Shown here in pieces: positions 12,613 through 25,200 of a DNA stretch of 64,000 nt. How positions within the stretch are numbered: position 1 is the stretch's first letter; each line of letters begins with the position of its first letter. This DNA comes from Colias croceus (lineage: Eukaryota > Arthropoda > Insecta > Lepidoptera > Pieridae). The position numbers were made by a program, and so were the translations under genes. The notes below the pieces were generated by a model. It saw only the letters and a list, made by a program, of their open reading frames with translations, was not told the DNA's origin and did no database searches. Location: assembly GCF_905220415.1 (NCBI RefSeq), contig NC_059544.1, positions 6,140,501 to 6,204,500 on the forward strand. Reading direction: 5' to 3'.

Positions 12613-13125
12613 GTAAGTATTCTTTAAAAATTCATTTTTCATCACATAACTGTAATTTTCACAATTTCAACTGCATACGGTTTCCATGTGTATATCTACG
12701 TAAAAATACGTATGTATATAGCATTGGATCGATATAGCTATACATATGTATAGGTATATATAGCGACGGTTACGTAACATGGCTGATACTAGTGATGCGT
12801 TTAATTCTTTAAATTTGTAACATTATGAACCATTTTGCTAATAATTATATTTGTTTTATGAATTAATTAATATATTCAAAGGCCAATCTTAAAAAAGATA
12901 ACGATAGAGTAATACGAACAAAATTTAATTTCTATATGCAATACTTCTTTTGTGAATAGAAATATATGAACCTGCATAATTCGAAAAGATCGTTACGCTT
13001 TTTTTGTCAATTTTATTGTTTAACCAAATTAACCCCTTATTCTAGGTTTTACGCTCACAGCGAAGCCTTTCCCTATACCCTTAAAATAAAAATAGTTGAG
13101 AGACTAAACAAAGAACTATTTTCAG

Positions 13126-13235
13126 GTGTTAGTTATGTGTAAGTGCGTTACATGAAGGACATCGGGCTTCCGAAATGCAGGGGCTCCAAGCCGCGAAAGA
13201 GAAGGCATCCAGCCTCTTCGCCAACAAACCCCTAG
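13126..13235 (+). promoter_or_regulatory. Second leader exon with upstream ORF chain
   Basis: An acceptor TTTTCAG ends at 13125. If 12612 splices to 13126, the junction itself makes ATG-TGT-TAG, a one-codon-plus-stop uORF. A second uORF (13135-13155, MCKCVT) ends in a TGA that overlaps the next ATG as ATGA (13152). That third uORF (13152-13235, 27 codons) overlaps the main start at 13175 in another frame and stops inside the coding exon. Such an arrangement usually lowers or conditions main-ORF translation. The first uORF depends on the inferred splice. Confidence 0.5.
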
Positions 13236-13242
13236 TACTCAA
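13175..13242 (+). CDS. Transporter coding exon 1 (residues 1-22)
   Basis: ATG with G at -3, reading MQGLQAAKEKASSLFANKPL and on to a donor AA|GTAAGTGC. The start was chosen because this frame joins exon 2 without a stop; the upstream ATG at 13152 is out of frame. It encodes a short cytosolic helix-like head. The next intron is 25 kb. Confidence 0.75.
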
Positions 13243-16200
13243 GTAAGTGCTCATATTTTATATTTCTTTTCAAAACTTAAGAAATTATAGATTCAAACTT
13301 CATCGAAAATCACGTTATCAATTGATGAAAACAGAACGATAATCGGTGAAGTTGTTTTCTTAGTATCGCCAACATGCAGACAAACGGACAGACGGACGGG
13401 ATGGATGTCATTCTTCTATAATATGTATTAATAATCTATTAAAGATTTGATATTGCTATACCTAATACTTCTTGAAGTTTTATCTTTTATAATTTTAAAT
13501 AAATTTCACGTCACTTCTATTTATTTGGTTATAAAGAAAGAAGTAGGATGAAAATGTATAGAAACCTACTCTGATTACTCTCTACTCTGATTAGCTATTT
13601 TTTAACAACTGTACTTACAAAAAGGTTAACACAATATAGCATTTTTGATATCACTGATATTAGGTTCTGTGATCAGGTGCTTGTGGAAAAGTGTATATGT
13701 ACGATTCTTTATTTATTAAAAAAAAAAAACTGTCTCGCTATTTATAACCACAGTAAATTAAATTCATTGGTAATCATTTCTTGATAATAATTATAAAATT
13801 CACGTTTCGTAATTAAACTCCTCCGAAATTGTACCAATACTACTATACCAATACTCATGAAATATTCTGTGCATTTTCGATAGGCCTGCGAAAAGGCCAA
13901 AAATTTTTCATACACCTGAGACATAAGGTTAAGGCAGAACAACGTTTGTTAGTTCATAATTAAAGAAAACATTGAAGTTTTATCTTATAACGGATTATCA
14001 TGATTTAAAGAAAAAAAAAAACATTGTCACTTTATAAAACATACGTAACTATTACGTAAATGTTTTATAACGATATTTACCGGTTCGCAAGAGGAAAATT
14101 ATACCCACTCGTAGAGATTCAGTGTATAATATTTTTAACCGACTTCAAAAAAAGGAGGAGGTTATCAATTCGACTGTATTTTTTTTTGTATATTTGTTAC
14201 GCGATTACTCCGGCAATTATAAACCGATTTGAATAATTCTTTTTTTATTTGGTGGGTCATACGTCAGAGGTGGTCCCATTGTCACCAGGTCAGAATCTGA
14301 TGATGGGATCCTGGAGAAATCGAGGGAAACCCTCAAATTTTGTAAGCATATACACTGTTTATCAGAAATTATCTTAATATATGTAGATTTTTGCATCTAA
14401 TGGTCACCATCTGATGTTGCTGAGCTAATGATGAATGGTAGGAGTATGGGATCTCTGTAACAAAATTATGTGATACCATCGAATTTGAATGTGATTCTAC
14501 TTTTCATTTTAAATTTGTACATATAGTATAGTCTTGAAGTCGGGTTTTTGTTTTTTTTCTAAAAATTATATTATTAATAACAACTCTACCATAGCAGTAA
14601 CAAATACTACATTATTTTATAATCAATTGAGTCTATGGAGGAGTATTAAAAAAACGTGACTACTAAAACAAACAATATCAAAATACTGAGGTAACAGCTA
14701 CATTAATTGTCTTCATTATATTTTTTTCTTAAATTCCGTTTAGGTATAATAACAACCATGGCCATCTAATGATCTAAGTAAAGTCATTTAATAAGTATGG
14801 TATTTGACCACAGAATATCAGCGCCATACAATAAGTAATCTTAATACTGAATCACTACCTACATATTACGATCGGAATAAAAATTCGTTTTGAAGCCTTT
14901 GGCCACGTGAAATATACCAAATTACGATGTAGAGTAGTAAAAAGCTGGGAGGGAGTAATTTGGTGTATTAAATTTCGGTGATTGAGTGATTTTAGTAGTA
15001 AAAGCTAACAGTGTTACTATAATATGAAGGGCAGCATACAAGCAAAAGTATGGTGGCCACTGATAGACAAAGATGTAGTGAAGTCATGCAGGTGTTAGTA
15101 GTGTCTCTATTACTACTATAGTGTTCACTAATAATAGAATAGAAAAAAATAAGATAACTAAACGAACTGTTGTGCTAGTGTATTGTTAGTAGATATAACA
15201 TACTTCCTTTTTATACTAGTATAGTTATAGCCATGAAATATAACCAAAAATTCAATCGTAAGAGTCTTATATGTACCATGGCTATTATTGGCCAGGATTC
15301 ATCTCGGATCGACAACGGTGTCATAGATTCAATCTTTATCTTAATAAAATTCAGTAGGTAAACTATTTGGAAAAATAAAATCTTTAATATCAATCAATAC
15401 AACAAAATGTAATTAATTATGCAAACGAAAGTCCATAATATTATGCATGACAAAAAATATCACTTTAAAAAAAAATCGATGCACGCAGGTGAAAGTTCTG
15501 AAGTAAGAGTCTAATTGGAAACCTCCTGATTTTCTTGAAATGAATTCTCAAAATAATAATAACTTTGAGCTTTCCAAAAGATAGTCGCTTGCTACGTTTA
15601 TGTCACACAAAATATCCTCAGTCATCACAGCAGATAATCAGTATTAGAGTATGGTCTAGAAAATTCCGTTCCTTCGTCCTGCTGAAGTAGAGGATTCTAA
15701 TGCAAAATCTTACACTATCGCGATTATGCCAATCGATTAAAAAAAAAGTTTAACTTCAATTGTGTTCAATACAGCTATTCTATTTCTAGTATTCTACATG
15801 AAATTATTTAAATATTTTCAGAATGTCGCTGTTGCGTTTTTAATTTTTATTTAGTACGAACTTCGATCAATACAGTAATTAACGAACTAACAAGGGGTAT
15901 ATAATGGGTCACGTTTTGGATGGAATTCTGTATATTCTTGCAGAATATGGCATACATACATTTCGTGTCTGGTCCATCTATTTTATTTGCTGGCAAGGAG
16001 CCATTAGAGGCTCATTTTTATTTGAGTTCACCTAGATTCAAAAACAGGATGCTTCGGTTGTAAACCTACCACGCTTACCATTGAATATAGTGTACATTAA
16101 CCTAGTTTTATTTATTAACTCACCTTTCAGAATAATATAGAGATCCTCACGCAAAGTTATTATTGATTTTAAAATAGTTCAAAATGTATGCCTGTACTCG

Positions 16201-19200
16201 AGCTGAATCGATTGTTAAAATTTTGTATGTTACCTACATAGTAAGGAAGAAGGTAGTAATAAATACACTCTTAACTATTTATTATTTCTTTATTTCACTT
16301 TTTCCCAAAAAGGAAAGCTTATAACTAAGTTATTTAAACTGAAAGTAAAGAGTAGGTAATACACTAACTCACCTTCGATAGTAAAATTATACATAATGAA
16401 ATAAATGAAGATGTAACTAATCCTTTATTGATTGATGAATTTAATAAAATACACATAACCACAATCACACAAATTGGAAAAAAGAAAAAGTGGAAGAATC
16501 AAATCAACGTAGCTGAAATGCTAGTTTATCGATGATAATATTGACAGGAGGATAATACGCGTTGCAACAGAAAAGAAATAAGGGCGAAAGAATCGACGTC
16601 TTGTCGCGATAAACTACTTTTTATAGGGTCGGCAAAATTTCGTTCATACCTTGGTTTATATTTCATAGATTTACCAAAATGTAAGAACCTGCTAATGATT
16701 AATTTAACTGGAATATATTTTAAGTACCTATTTACTCTTTTGAATTTAATATGCATGAAAAAATGAATTGTCTTAATTGTCCTTAAAAAGTTCACACTTT
16801 GTATAGCCAATGCATGTGCACATTTGTGTTACAATGATATTATGAGTACCTATATATTATGATCATTGCACTTGCACTACATCTATACATGAACAGAATA
16901 CAAAGCTTTGAATTTAATACAAATTTATTATTGTATGTTTGTAAGTACTGGTAATTTATTTAAAATTTAAGTTAGCCAATTCAAGGAAGCCTTCTATCGA
17001 ATTATAAGTTTTGTTATCACTTAAAAGCGGGCAACTCGTTTGTAGTGGCCCTGCTTTTGTGAATGTTCATAGGCGGTGGTGATCGCTCACCATCATGCGA
17101 ATTTATTATCCTGCTGAATCACTATTCACTATTTATTATGTAATAAATAGACCTATATTGTACATTCTTAAAAAGTAATCCTACTAAATCGCGTTCATGG
17201 AGATATCGTAATATCATAAAAACGAGCAACAATAATCACGTACTTCTACATTCGCGGCTTAGTAAATCGAGTGAACTCCATAAATAATGCGATTATTCGG
17301 TAACGGATCTCAACCCTAGACAGGCTGCTCAGTACTGATAACAAACAGACATCATCCGGATTTGTGTCGTCATGCGAACGGCCCACTTCGATTTCCACGA
17401 CTAAACTAAGACACGGGAATAGAAATATTAAATCCACTGTATTGTTAGCTTTGCGTTTCCTTTGAGGAGAGTTTTTGTTTTCGCTATTGTTCAGATAAAT
17501 CTAGTAGATACTCTAACTTGATGTATATTCGGCTCGAATAGTAGATATATAAACTAGCATTGGATGTAGTTTTATATTCAGAAAATGTGATGTAAATCAT
17601 GATGATAAAAAATATTTCGCATTTCGCGGTAAAAGATTGATGACCCTGTTAAAAGTGTTTTATTGCTCATCGTTTTCCTTCCTTGAGCACCAGTTTGTCT
17701 GAATTTAGGGTAGTATAAATCTAAAGTAACATTCTTCCAGGACATTCTCGTCTTCCATTTCAATAGATATATAGAATATCATTAACAACGGATACAATAC
17801 GATAGCTATATTTTTATTTCAAACAAAAATCAGTTCAGACAGCATCATCCTAAATATTACGCTATGGACATGAATAAACATATATGATATATCCCTCAGG
17901 TTTTAGACTCATAAATTGCGTTGCGAGGGAAAGGGTAGCCGGTTCATTATTTAGTCCGTTTAAATCACTAAGTCCTTAAAAGACATTAGCAGGCTTTGTA
18001 GCGTTATCGCAGTACACAAAAGAGATTTAGAACGAGCTCATGGAGGGAGCTTCCCGTCAATTATGACTTTATAGCTAGCTTAGAGTATATTCGTTAAACA
18101 TAATGATGATTGAATCCTACGACGCATTGTTTGATATAATGGAAATAATTGAAAGATGAGTGGATATTGTAAGACCTTGCTTGATTGCAAATATTATGTT
18201 CATCGATTATTTTCCTAAAATAAAGTTGCATTGGTTTGCTATTAAATCCGTAACGTAAAAATAGTTTATCTCCAATTTCAAAACATTTCGATAAGGTTCT
18301 ACACGCTTACGTACATGTACATACATGTTCTTTATTGTTCATTTGTGTAGCTAGAAATGAAGTTATTTAAACGAACGTAACTTTTCATTATTAAAAAAAA
18401 CACGGAGCACGGACAATATAAATTATATTAAAAACTTTTTAAGTTTCATGCTAATGACAATTAACCTCTTTGTTGTGCAGTGATTTTTCTACTATAACTG
18501 TATTTTTCAAGTATTTTTTCAATAAATAAATAAATCTTTATTTGCTCAAATGTGGTTCACAAGTTATTACTTTATGGAAAGTACAGCACATTCGCCAGTT
18601 ATACTGGCATGCAAACATAATTTCACAGCTCCGCATAATCAGAAAAAAATACAATTTTATTACCTTTTTATTACATAAACCTACATAAACATTATTATAG
18701 TTAAGTTCAAATACTTATTTATTACTATACATGTCTTTATTTATGTTTATAATCCAAAATGTCCCTTACATTATAAAAATTTTTGCTGATGCTGAAAGAT
18801 GTTCTAGGTTTATGGTCAAGTATCAATCTATTAGGATGACGTAAATTCCCGTACATTTCTTGAGCCGTGGTAAATAATCTTTGATTATTTTTAACAAATT
18901 TGCAAATTTCAAATATGTAAAGGCACGGCAAAGTTAATAATTTAAGTTTTATAAAAAGGGGTTTGCATGATTCGAAAGGCCCTACACCACATATAGCTCG
19001 GATGCATTTTTTTTGTGATACAAAAGCTTTCTTTATATTTACTCCATTTACCCATACTATAAGTCCATATCTTAAAATTTATACTACGTATGCGTGGTAT
19101 GCCGATATTGCTGTCTTTATGCACAGTTGACAGATATATCTTACTACGTACATAGTCAGTTATTTTACGAAGACGTCTGAGTACATATATGTTAGAGCGT

Positions 19201-22200
19201 GGTTGTATTACGTAATTAAATACTGATTAAATACTGATATAATATTTCTTAGACATCTTGACTCGACCAAAGTCCACACCAAAGTCGGTACAAGAATGAC
19301 TTGCAACTGCAGACGACCGTTATTTATAGTACGATCAAAACAACTATTCGAGTGGTGTGACAGTGTGAGTCAGCGCAGGTGTTATTTGTGTTGTTTTGAT
19401 CGTTATTTTGAATACGACATGTAATATTATTATTATTTGGTAATTAAATGATTATAAATACTTTTATCCATTTAATTATTATTAAAATAATTAATTAAGT
19501 TCATCAATTGATTTACTTTTAAAATATAATTTTATCGTTAAATTAATCGCGCTAACATATATATACTTATTTATTCTATTACATACTTTTTCAACTGATT
19601 TTGGAAGGGATGACGTATGACCATAATATTAAAAATGTATTTGGAACATAAATTATTGTAAACGAAGATATCTAAGAATACAATTCACAATAAATCTTTT
19701 GAACTTCTACTCCACTTTTTGAAAATATCATACATATTATCTTGTTCATTTGACTGCGTTATGATGCCTGAGTTATTTTTGCCATTTTTTTGCAACCCGT
19801 ACTTGATATTAAGAGGGTAGACAGCTTAATACGTATACAGCACTCACGCTAATTGTTTCCGCCATTTGAATATTGCCGGCGACAATTACTGGATTGGTCC
19901 AGAGCGCACGGACCCCCAAATTAATTGCTCTCCGACACTTTGTCTTATTTGCTTTGTTATTCTAGTGAAGTATTACAATTGATTTTATATCTCTTTTCTT
20001 CAAAAAATACATTTGCTAAAACACAATATCCATAAAAGGTTGTCATTTTTACAAAAAACCTTAACAGAGACTCTTTCTTGCAAAAACACTACTTACATAG
20101 ATATACGGAAAAGTGAATATGAATGAACTAAATGAATATATTAGATTGAGTTTATCTCAACAATAACACGGGCGTAAATAATATTTCCTCAATTTGCACC
20201 TCCTGCTCTTCGAACGGTGTATCCTGTCGGAAAATGGAAGATATTAGTTAGGGATCAATATGTTTGGTACATTTATGAATAGGACTATAGGTACCCAACA
20301 TATTTTGAATAGCTTGATTTTTTTTTTTTTTTTTTTTTTTTTAATCTTTTTTTGCTGCGATCTGTCTCCATCATGCTTGGGACAATAAGCGGCATGTTGG
20401 ACATATCATTATTGGCATGCACGGTATGTGACCTATGTCACATCCTCATTATAACAGTGTGGTCACTGTGTGCGGACTAAATCTTGAGGTATTTTTCGTT
20501 TCAGTCGTCGTGCTTGATGATCTTCGCCCATAAGGGTCTGGGCGAGAATATTAGGGTGGTGCGCTAAGCGGTCTTTATATGACTTTGCGTATCGTTGGAT
20601 CTCTTGTTTCACAGTAGGGATTTTTAGGTCATGGTGGAGGAGCTCGTTGGGTATGTACCACGGAGAGTTTGTCATTATTCTTAGCATCTTGTTTTGAAAT
20701 CTTTGTAATATCTCAATATTGGAATTGGCCGCGGTTCCCCAAAGTTGGATCCCGTATGTCCATATGGGTTTTAGGATAGCCTTATATACTAATATTTTGT
20801 TCTCAAGGGACAGTTGGGACTTTCCACCGATGAGCCAGTGCAGTTTTCTAGCCTGTAGCCCAAGTTGTTTTCTTTTAGTGAAGATGTGTTTTTGCCAGGT
20901 TAATCTCTTGTCAAGGTGAATTCCGAGGTATTTCACATGGTCAGCTTGAGGAATTTCAATGCCATTTAATTTTACTGCGGGACATAAGCCTCTTCTCAAA
21001 GTGAACGTGACGTTTACAGATTTTGTTTCATTTGCCTTCATACGCCATTTCTTGAGCCATTGGGAGATTTCATTAAGTGCCTTTTGAAGTATCTCTGAGG
21101 CTATTACTGGGTCACTATGCGTTGCTAAGATAGCGGTATCGTCGGCAAATGTACCTGTGATGACTGTTGTGGGTGTCGGTATATCGGCAGTAAAGAGCAG
21201 GTATAGTACAGGTCCCAACACGCTGCCCTGAGGGACTCCCGCCTTTATAGGACACAGCTCGGACAATGCTTCTCCTTCCCGGACAATGAAGTGTCTTCTT
21301 TCCAGGAATGATTTTATAAGTTCATACAGGTAACTTGGTAGTGAGTATTTAGCTTTATAGAGTAGGCCATCGTGCCATACACGGTCAAATGCCTGGGATA
21401 TGTCCAAGAAAGCACCAGAGCAGTATGTTTTTGTTTCCAAGGACTCCATAATTTTTTTCGTGAGCCTATGTACCTGATCAACAGTGGCATGTTTGCTGCG
21501 GAACCCGAACTGGTGATCTGGTATTAATTTATTTTCCGCGAGTATCGGTAGCAGGCGTGTCAGTAGAAGTGACTCATATATTTTAGAAACGATCGGTAGT
21601 AGGCTTATGGGCCTATATGACTTCGCCTCTTCAGGTTTTTTGTTTGGCTTAAGCAACATAATAATCATCCCAACCTTCCATTGATCAGGGAAGAATCGTA
21701 GCCTCGTTATGGAATTGAAAAGAGACGTTAGGTAGATCATTCCCGATTCAGGCAGCTCTTTTAATAAACGATTGGTGATAAGATCGTAACCAGGTGATTT
21801 TTTTGGGTTAGAGCACTTTATAGTATTGCTTATCTCCTTTTTTGAGAATTTGGGCGGGGGGTTTTCCGTATCCATATCTGTGCCCAGAAGGTTGTTGACA
21901 ACTTCCAGGTGATCTAATGGGCCTTCATATGGGTGAGGAGAGAAAACGTTCGTAAGATGATTCGAGAAGCACTTAGCCTTCTCTTGGTCTGTTCGGGCCC
22001 AAGTTCCATCTGTTTTTCTAATGGGGGGTGATATTCTGACGGGTCGTTTTAGTTTTCTGGTGGCCTTCCACAAGGAGTAGTCTGAGGAAGCGGTGGAATC
22101 CAGTCCCGATAGGTAATTGCTGAATTTTACATTACGATCTAGATCTAGTGTATGCTTCAAGTCTCTGATGATATGATTAAGCTGCTTTTTAGTATTGGGA

Positions 22201-25200
22201 TTTCTGGTTTCTTGCCACTGTTTACGTAGCTTTCTTTTTAAGGCGACCTTATGAAGTACGTGTCTGGGGACAAGGTTATCTGTCCTTGGAGGTTTCGATG
22301 GCGGGGTCGACGACCAAGCTGCATCTTGTACACTACTATTGAAAAACTCCACTGCTTTTGTTATGTCATCAGCTTGATTTTGAATAAAAAATAATCATGT
22401 TCTAGTTTCTATTGTGTTCAACCATTGCTGGAAAATATTCTAATATTTAAATAAGTGATCACAACTTGAATGAAAAGTGAAAACTGACGGATTTATTCTA
22501 CCACCAAAATATTCTAAATTTCTTTTTAATTTCAATAAATTATAGTTATGTGACTGTGTGTATAATAACCGTTAATAATATTATAATTCGATTCCACTTT
22601 TACTTCGTAATCGTAATTATTTACATACATTTCAAATGTAATTATGTATCATCATACCAAACTTCAAACAATACTAGAGGTAAATAATAATAACTAATAG
22701 ATATTATTCTGCGGGTTATTACCGCATATCAAAGCTCAATCATTTATCGTGAATCAAAGTTGATTGACAGGTGGTTTTGTATTTCATCACAAATTGGCGC
22801 AGAAAACATTCGCCTCTAGGCGGTTGGATAAAATTTTAATGAGCTATAGAAGTCCTCCGCGGTCCCATGGCGGTAGAGACGGTCAATTAGCAACGCAGCT
22901 AACTACCCTTGTTGCTCGGAAAGCTGAGTGTTAATAAACGGAATATTAAGTGCTATATTACATATTCATGTTATGAAAACGATCTTGGAACGCATTGTGT
23001 AGGGCATTTTGTGGTTCTATTGTGAGATTTTAATTTGTCAGAAACATAATTAGTATTCTGTTCATTTACTGTTACGGAGGTTATTTGAGGAAGTTATTTC
23101 AATAATTTCAACTTCGTTTTGTTTGAATTAAATCACGGGACAATACCCATGCTGATTTTGTTTCGAACGGTACTTTTTTAATACAAAAGCTATTCAACTC
23201 GTATCTATTGATGTTATCACCATGTAGCAATTATTGTAACATCTCATGAGATCGATAGGTGCCAGGTTGTCTCCGACGGCGGACAGCGCGGCGCCAAAAC
23301 GCGGCCGGCGCCAGGGGGACCCGCGGTTATAAATCTTATAGTATAAACAAACAGACGCAATAATTCTTGTCATTGTTATGACTGTAGAAAATAGTAATCT
23401 TATTGGGAAGAAACATTTTTGAGTGTGGATCAATTATTGTGTCCCAATGTCCCAGCTTTTAAAAAGCTTCTTAGTAGCAGTATAGATTAATTATAACAAG
23501 AAAGGTTAAATAATAGATGTTTGATTTTTTTTTACCTTTGTCAATTTAAACTTTTGGATAAAGATAGCGGTGCTGTCATCAATTAATTTTTAATTTATAA
23601 AGTATATCGAAAAACTTTATGGTTGCTAAAAAGCGGTCAGTTTGCCATTTATAATGAGAATCCTATGAAAGGATGTGGATTTAATTTGCGGTGGCGAAAC
23701 CAATGCAAAGGGGCGGAGTCTGAACCGACATTAATCCTACTTCAAAGGACACTGTGAAATTAGAGACTCTCATTAATGAATGACGTCAAACAAATTTTTA
23801 ATCAAGTTCGGCGCATAATTGAAAATATAATTAAGGCCGTAACTTTGTACGACTTTATTGTCTAACTATTACTGTTTTAGCGTCACTAATTAAAAATAAT
23901 GTCGATTGTTACGGAAAATCCTAAGAAACGTGTGTAACAGCATAGCAATATTTTAGCAAACATTTAGAAAAATATTTTTAAATTGCAAGTTTAAGAATTC
24001 ATAACGTGTCTTTAATAGTGGTGAGTGAAGTCACTCACTACACAGTTACACACTATTCAATATAATTTGATCGATTCAGAAGTTTTATTAGGCGGCAGGG
24101 GAGCATAGCAATAAAAATGAGACGTTGTTAGGAAGATGTCTGGCGCCGAACAGCCAGCAGACCTATTGGCGCCTCGTTTTGTTGATTGGCCTGACGATAC
24201 AGCAAAAGTTAAGGGATAGAGATAAATTCTCATTTAATTAAATTTTTAATTTATTAAATTAAAAAAAAAAATGCTTAAAACAGATCATTTCACATTTGAC
24301 ATAATAATTAGATAATTAGTTATTTTGTTTGACACAAATTATTCGCAGAAAAGATTTAATAATATATTATTTTGCCTCTTATCCATTCTATTTCAGGATT
24401 AATATTTATTTTCGTCGACTCTACCATAAAGCAAATTAAAAATGATATACATTTTGCACATAAAAAGATATAAAGTGCGGCTCTATAGTTGCCATTGTTC
24501 CTAAGCACCCTCTATACGTAGTATTGGAAGCGCGATCGTCTCCACTAATGTTCTCTGTGTGCAAATATTTGACTTCGCCAAGATATATTGATCAGAGGCG
24601 AGATCACGGTCGCTCGTGACGGAAGCACTGCGTGGGTACTGTTCGTTTGAAGTGCTGGTTAGTATAATCCCTCCACTATTTATATTAACGATATTTATGT
24701 CCTTAATAATATAGAAATCTATGTAAATTAACTATATTTTTTTTGCATACTTACTTCTAATAAATCTGCAGGTACTAGGATAATTCTTTGCATAATAATT
24801 AAATAATAATTACGAATATGCCTGTCTTCAATATCTTGTTTCCGATTTACATTGCATTTAAATTAGTAGATAATTGAAATCTTTTATAAAGCTGAAAAGA
24901 ACATTAAATCTATACATTATTATAATAAATCTGTAGAAGGGTCAATTCTGTACATTGAAAATATTGAAAAAATAAATAGCAGGGGTTGTTACTGGATCGA
25001 TACCAAACCCAAATATGTGATTAAAAAAATTTTTGTCTGTCTGTCTGTCTGTATGTGAAGGCATCACGTGAAAACTAGCGGTTCGATTTCGATGAAAGTT
25101 GGTATAATTATACCTTATTATCCTGGGCGTAAAATAGGATACTTTTTATCCTGGAAAAATACGTAGAAAAAAATTAATCTTAATTTTTCAGTTTTATCCA

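Noticed and set aside
12448..12645. Minus-strand 65-codon frame over the promoter block
   Set aside because: It overlaps CCAAT and GC boxes and a + strand donor; the amino-acid text is arginine/alanine-rich, as expected from translating GC-rich promoter DNA.
23194..23433. 79-codon minus-strand frame over a GC-rich island
   Set aside because: No recognised domain; the open frame follows from base composition.
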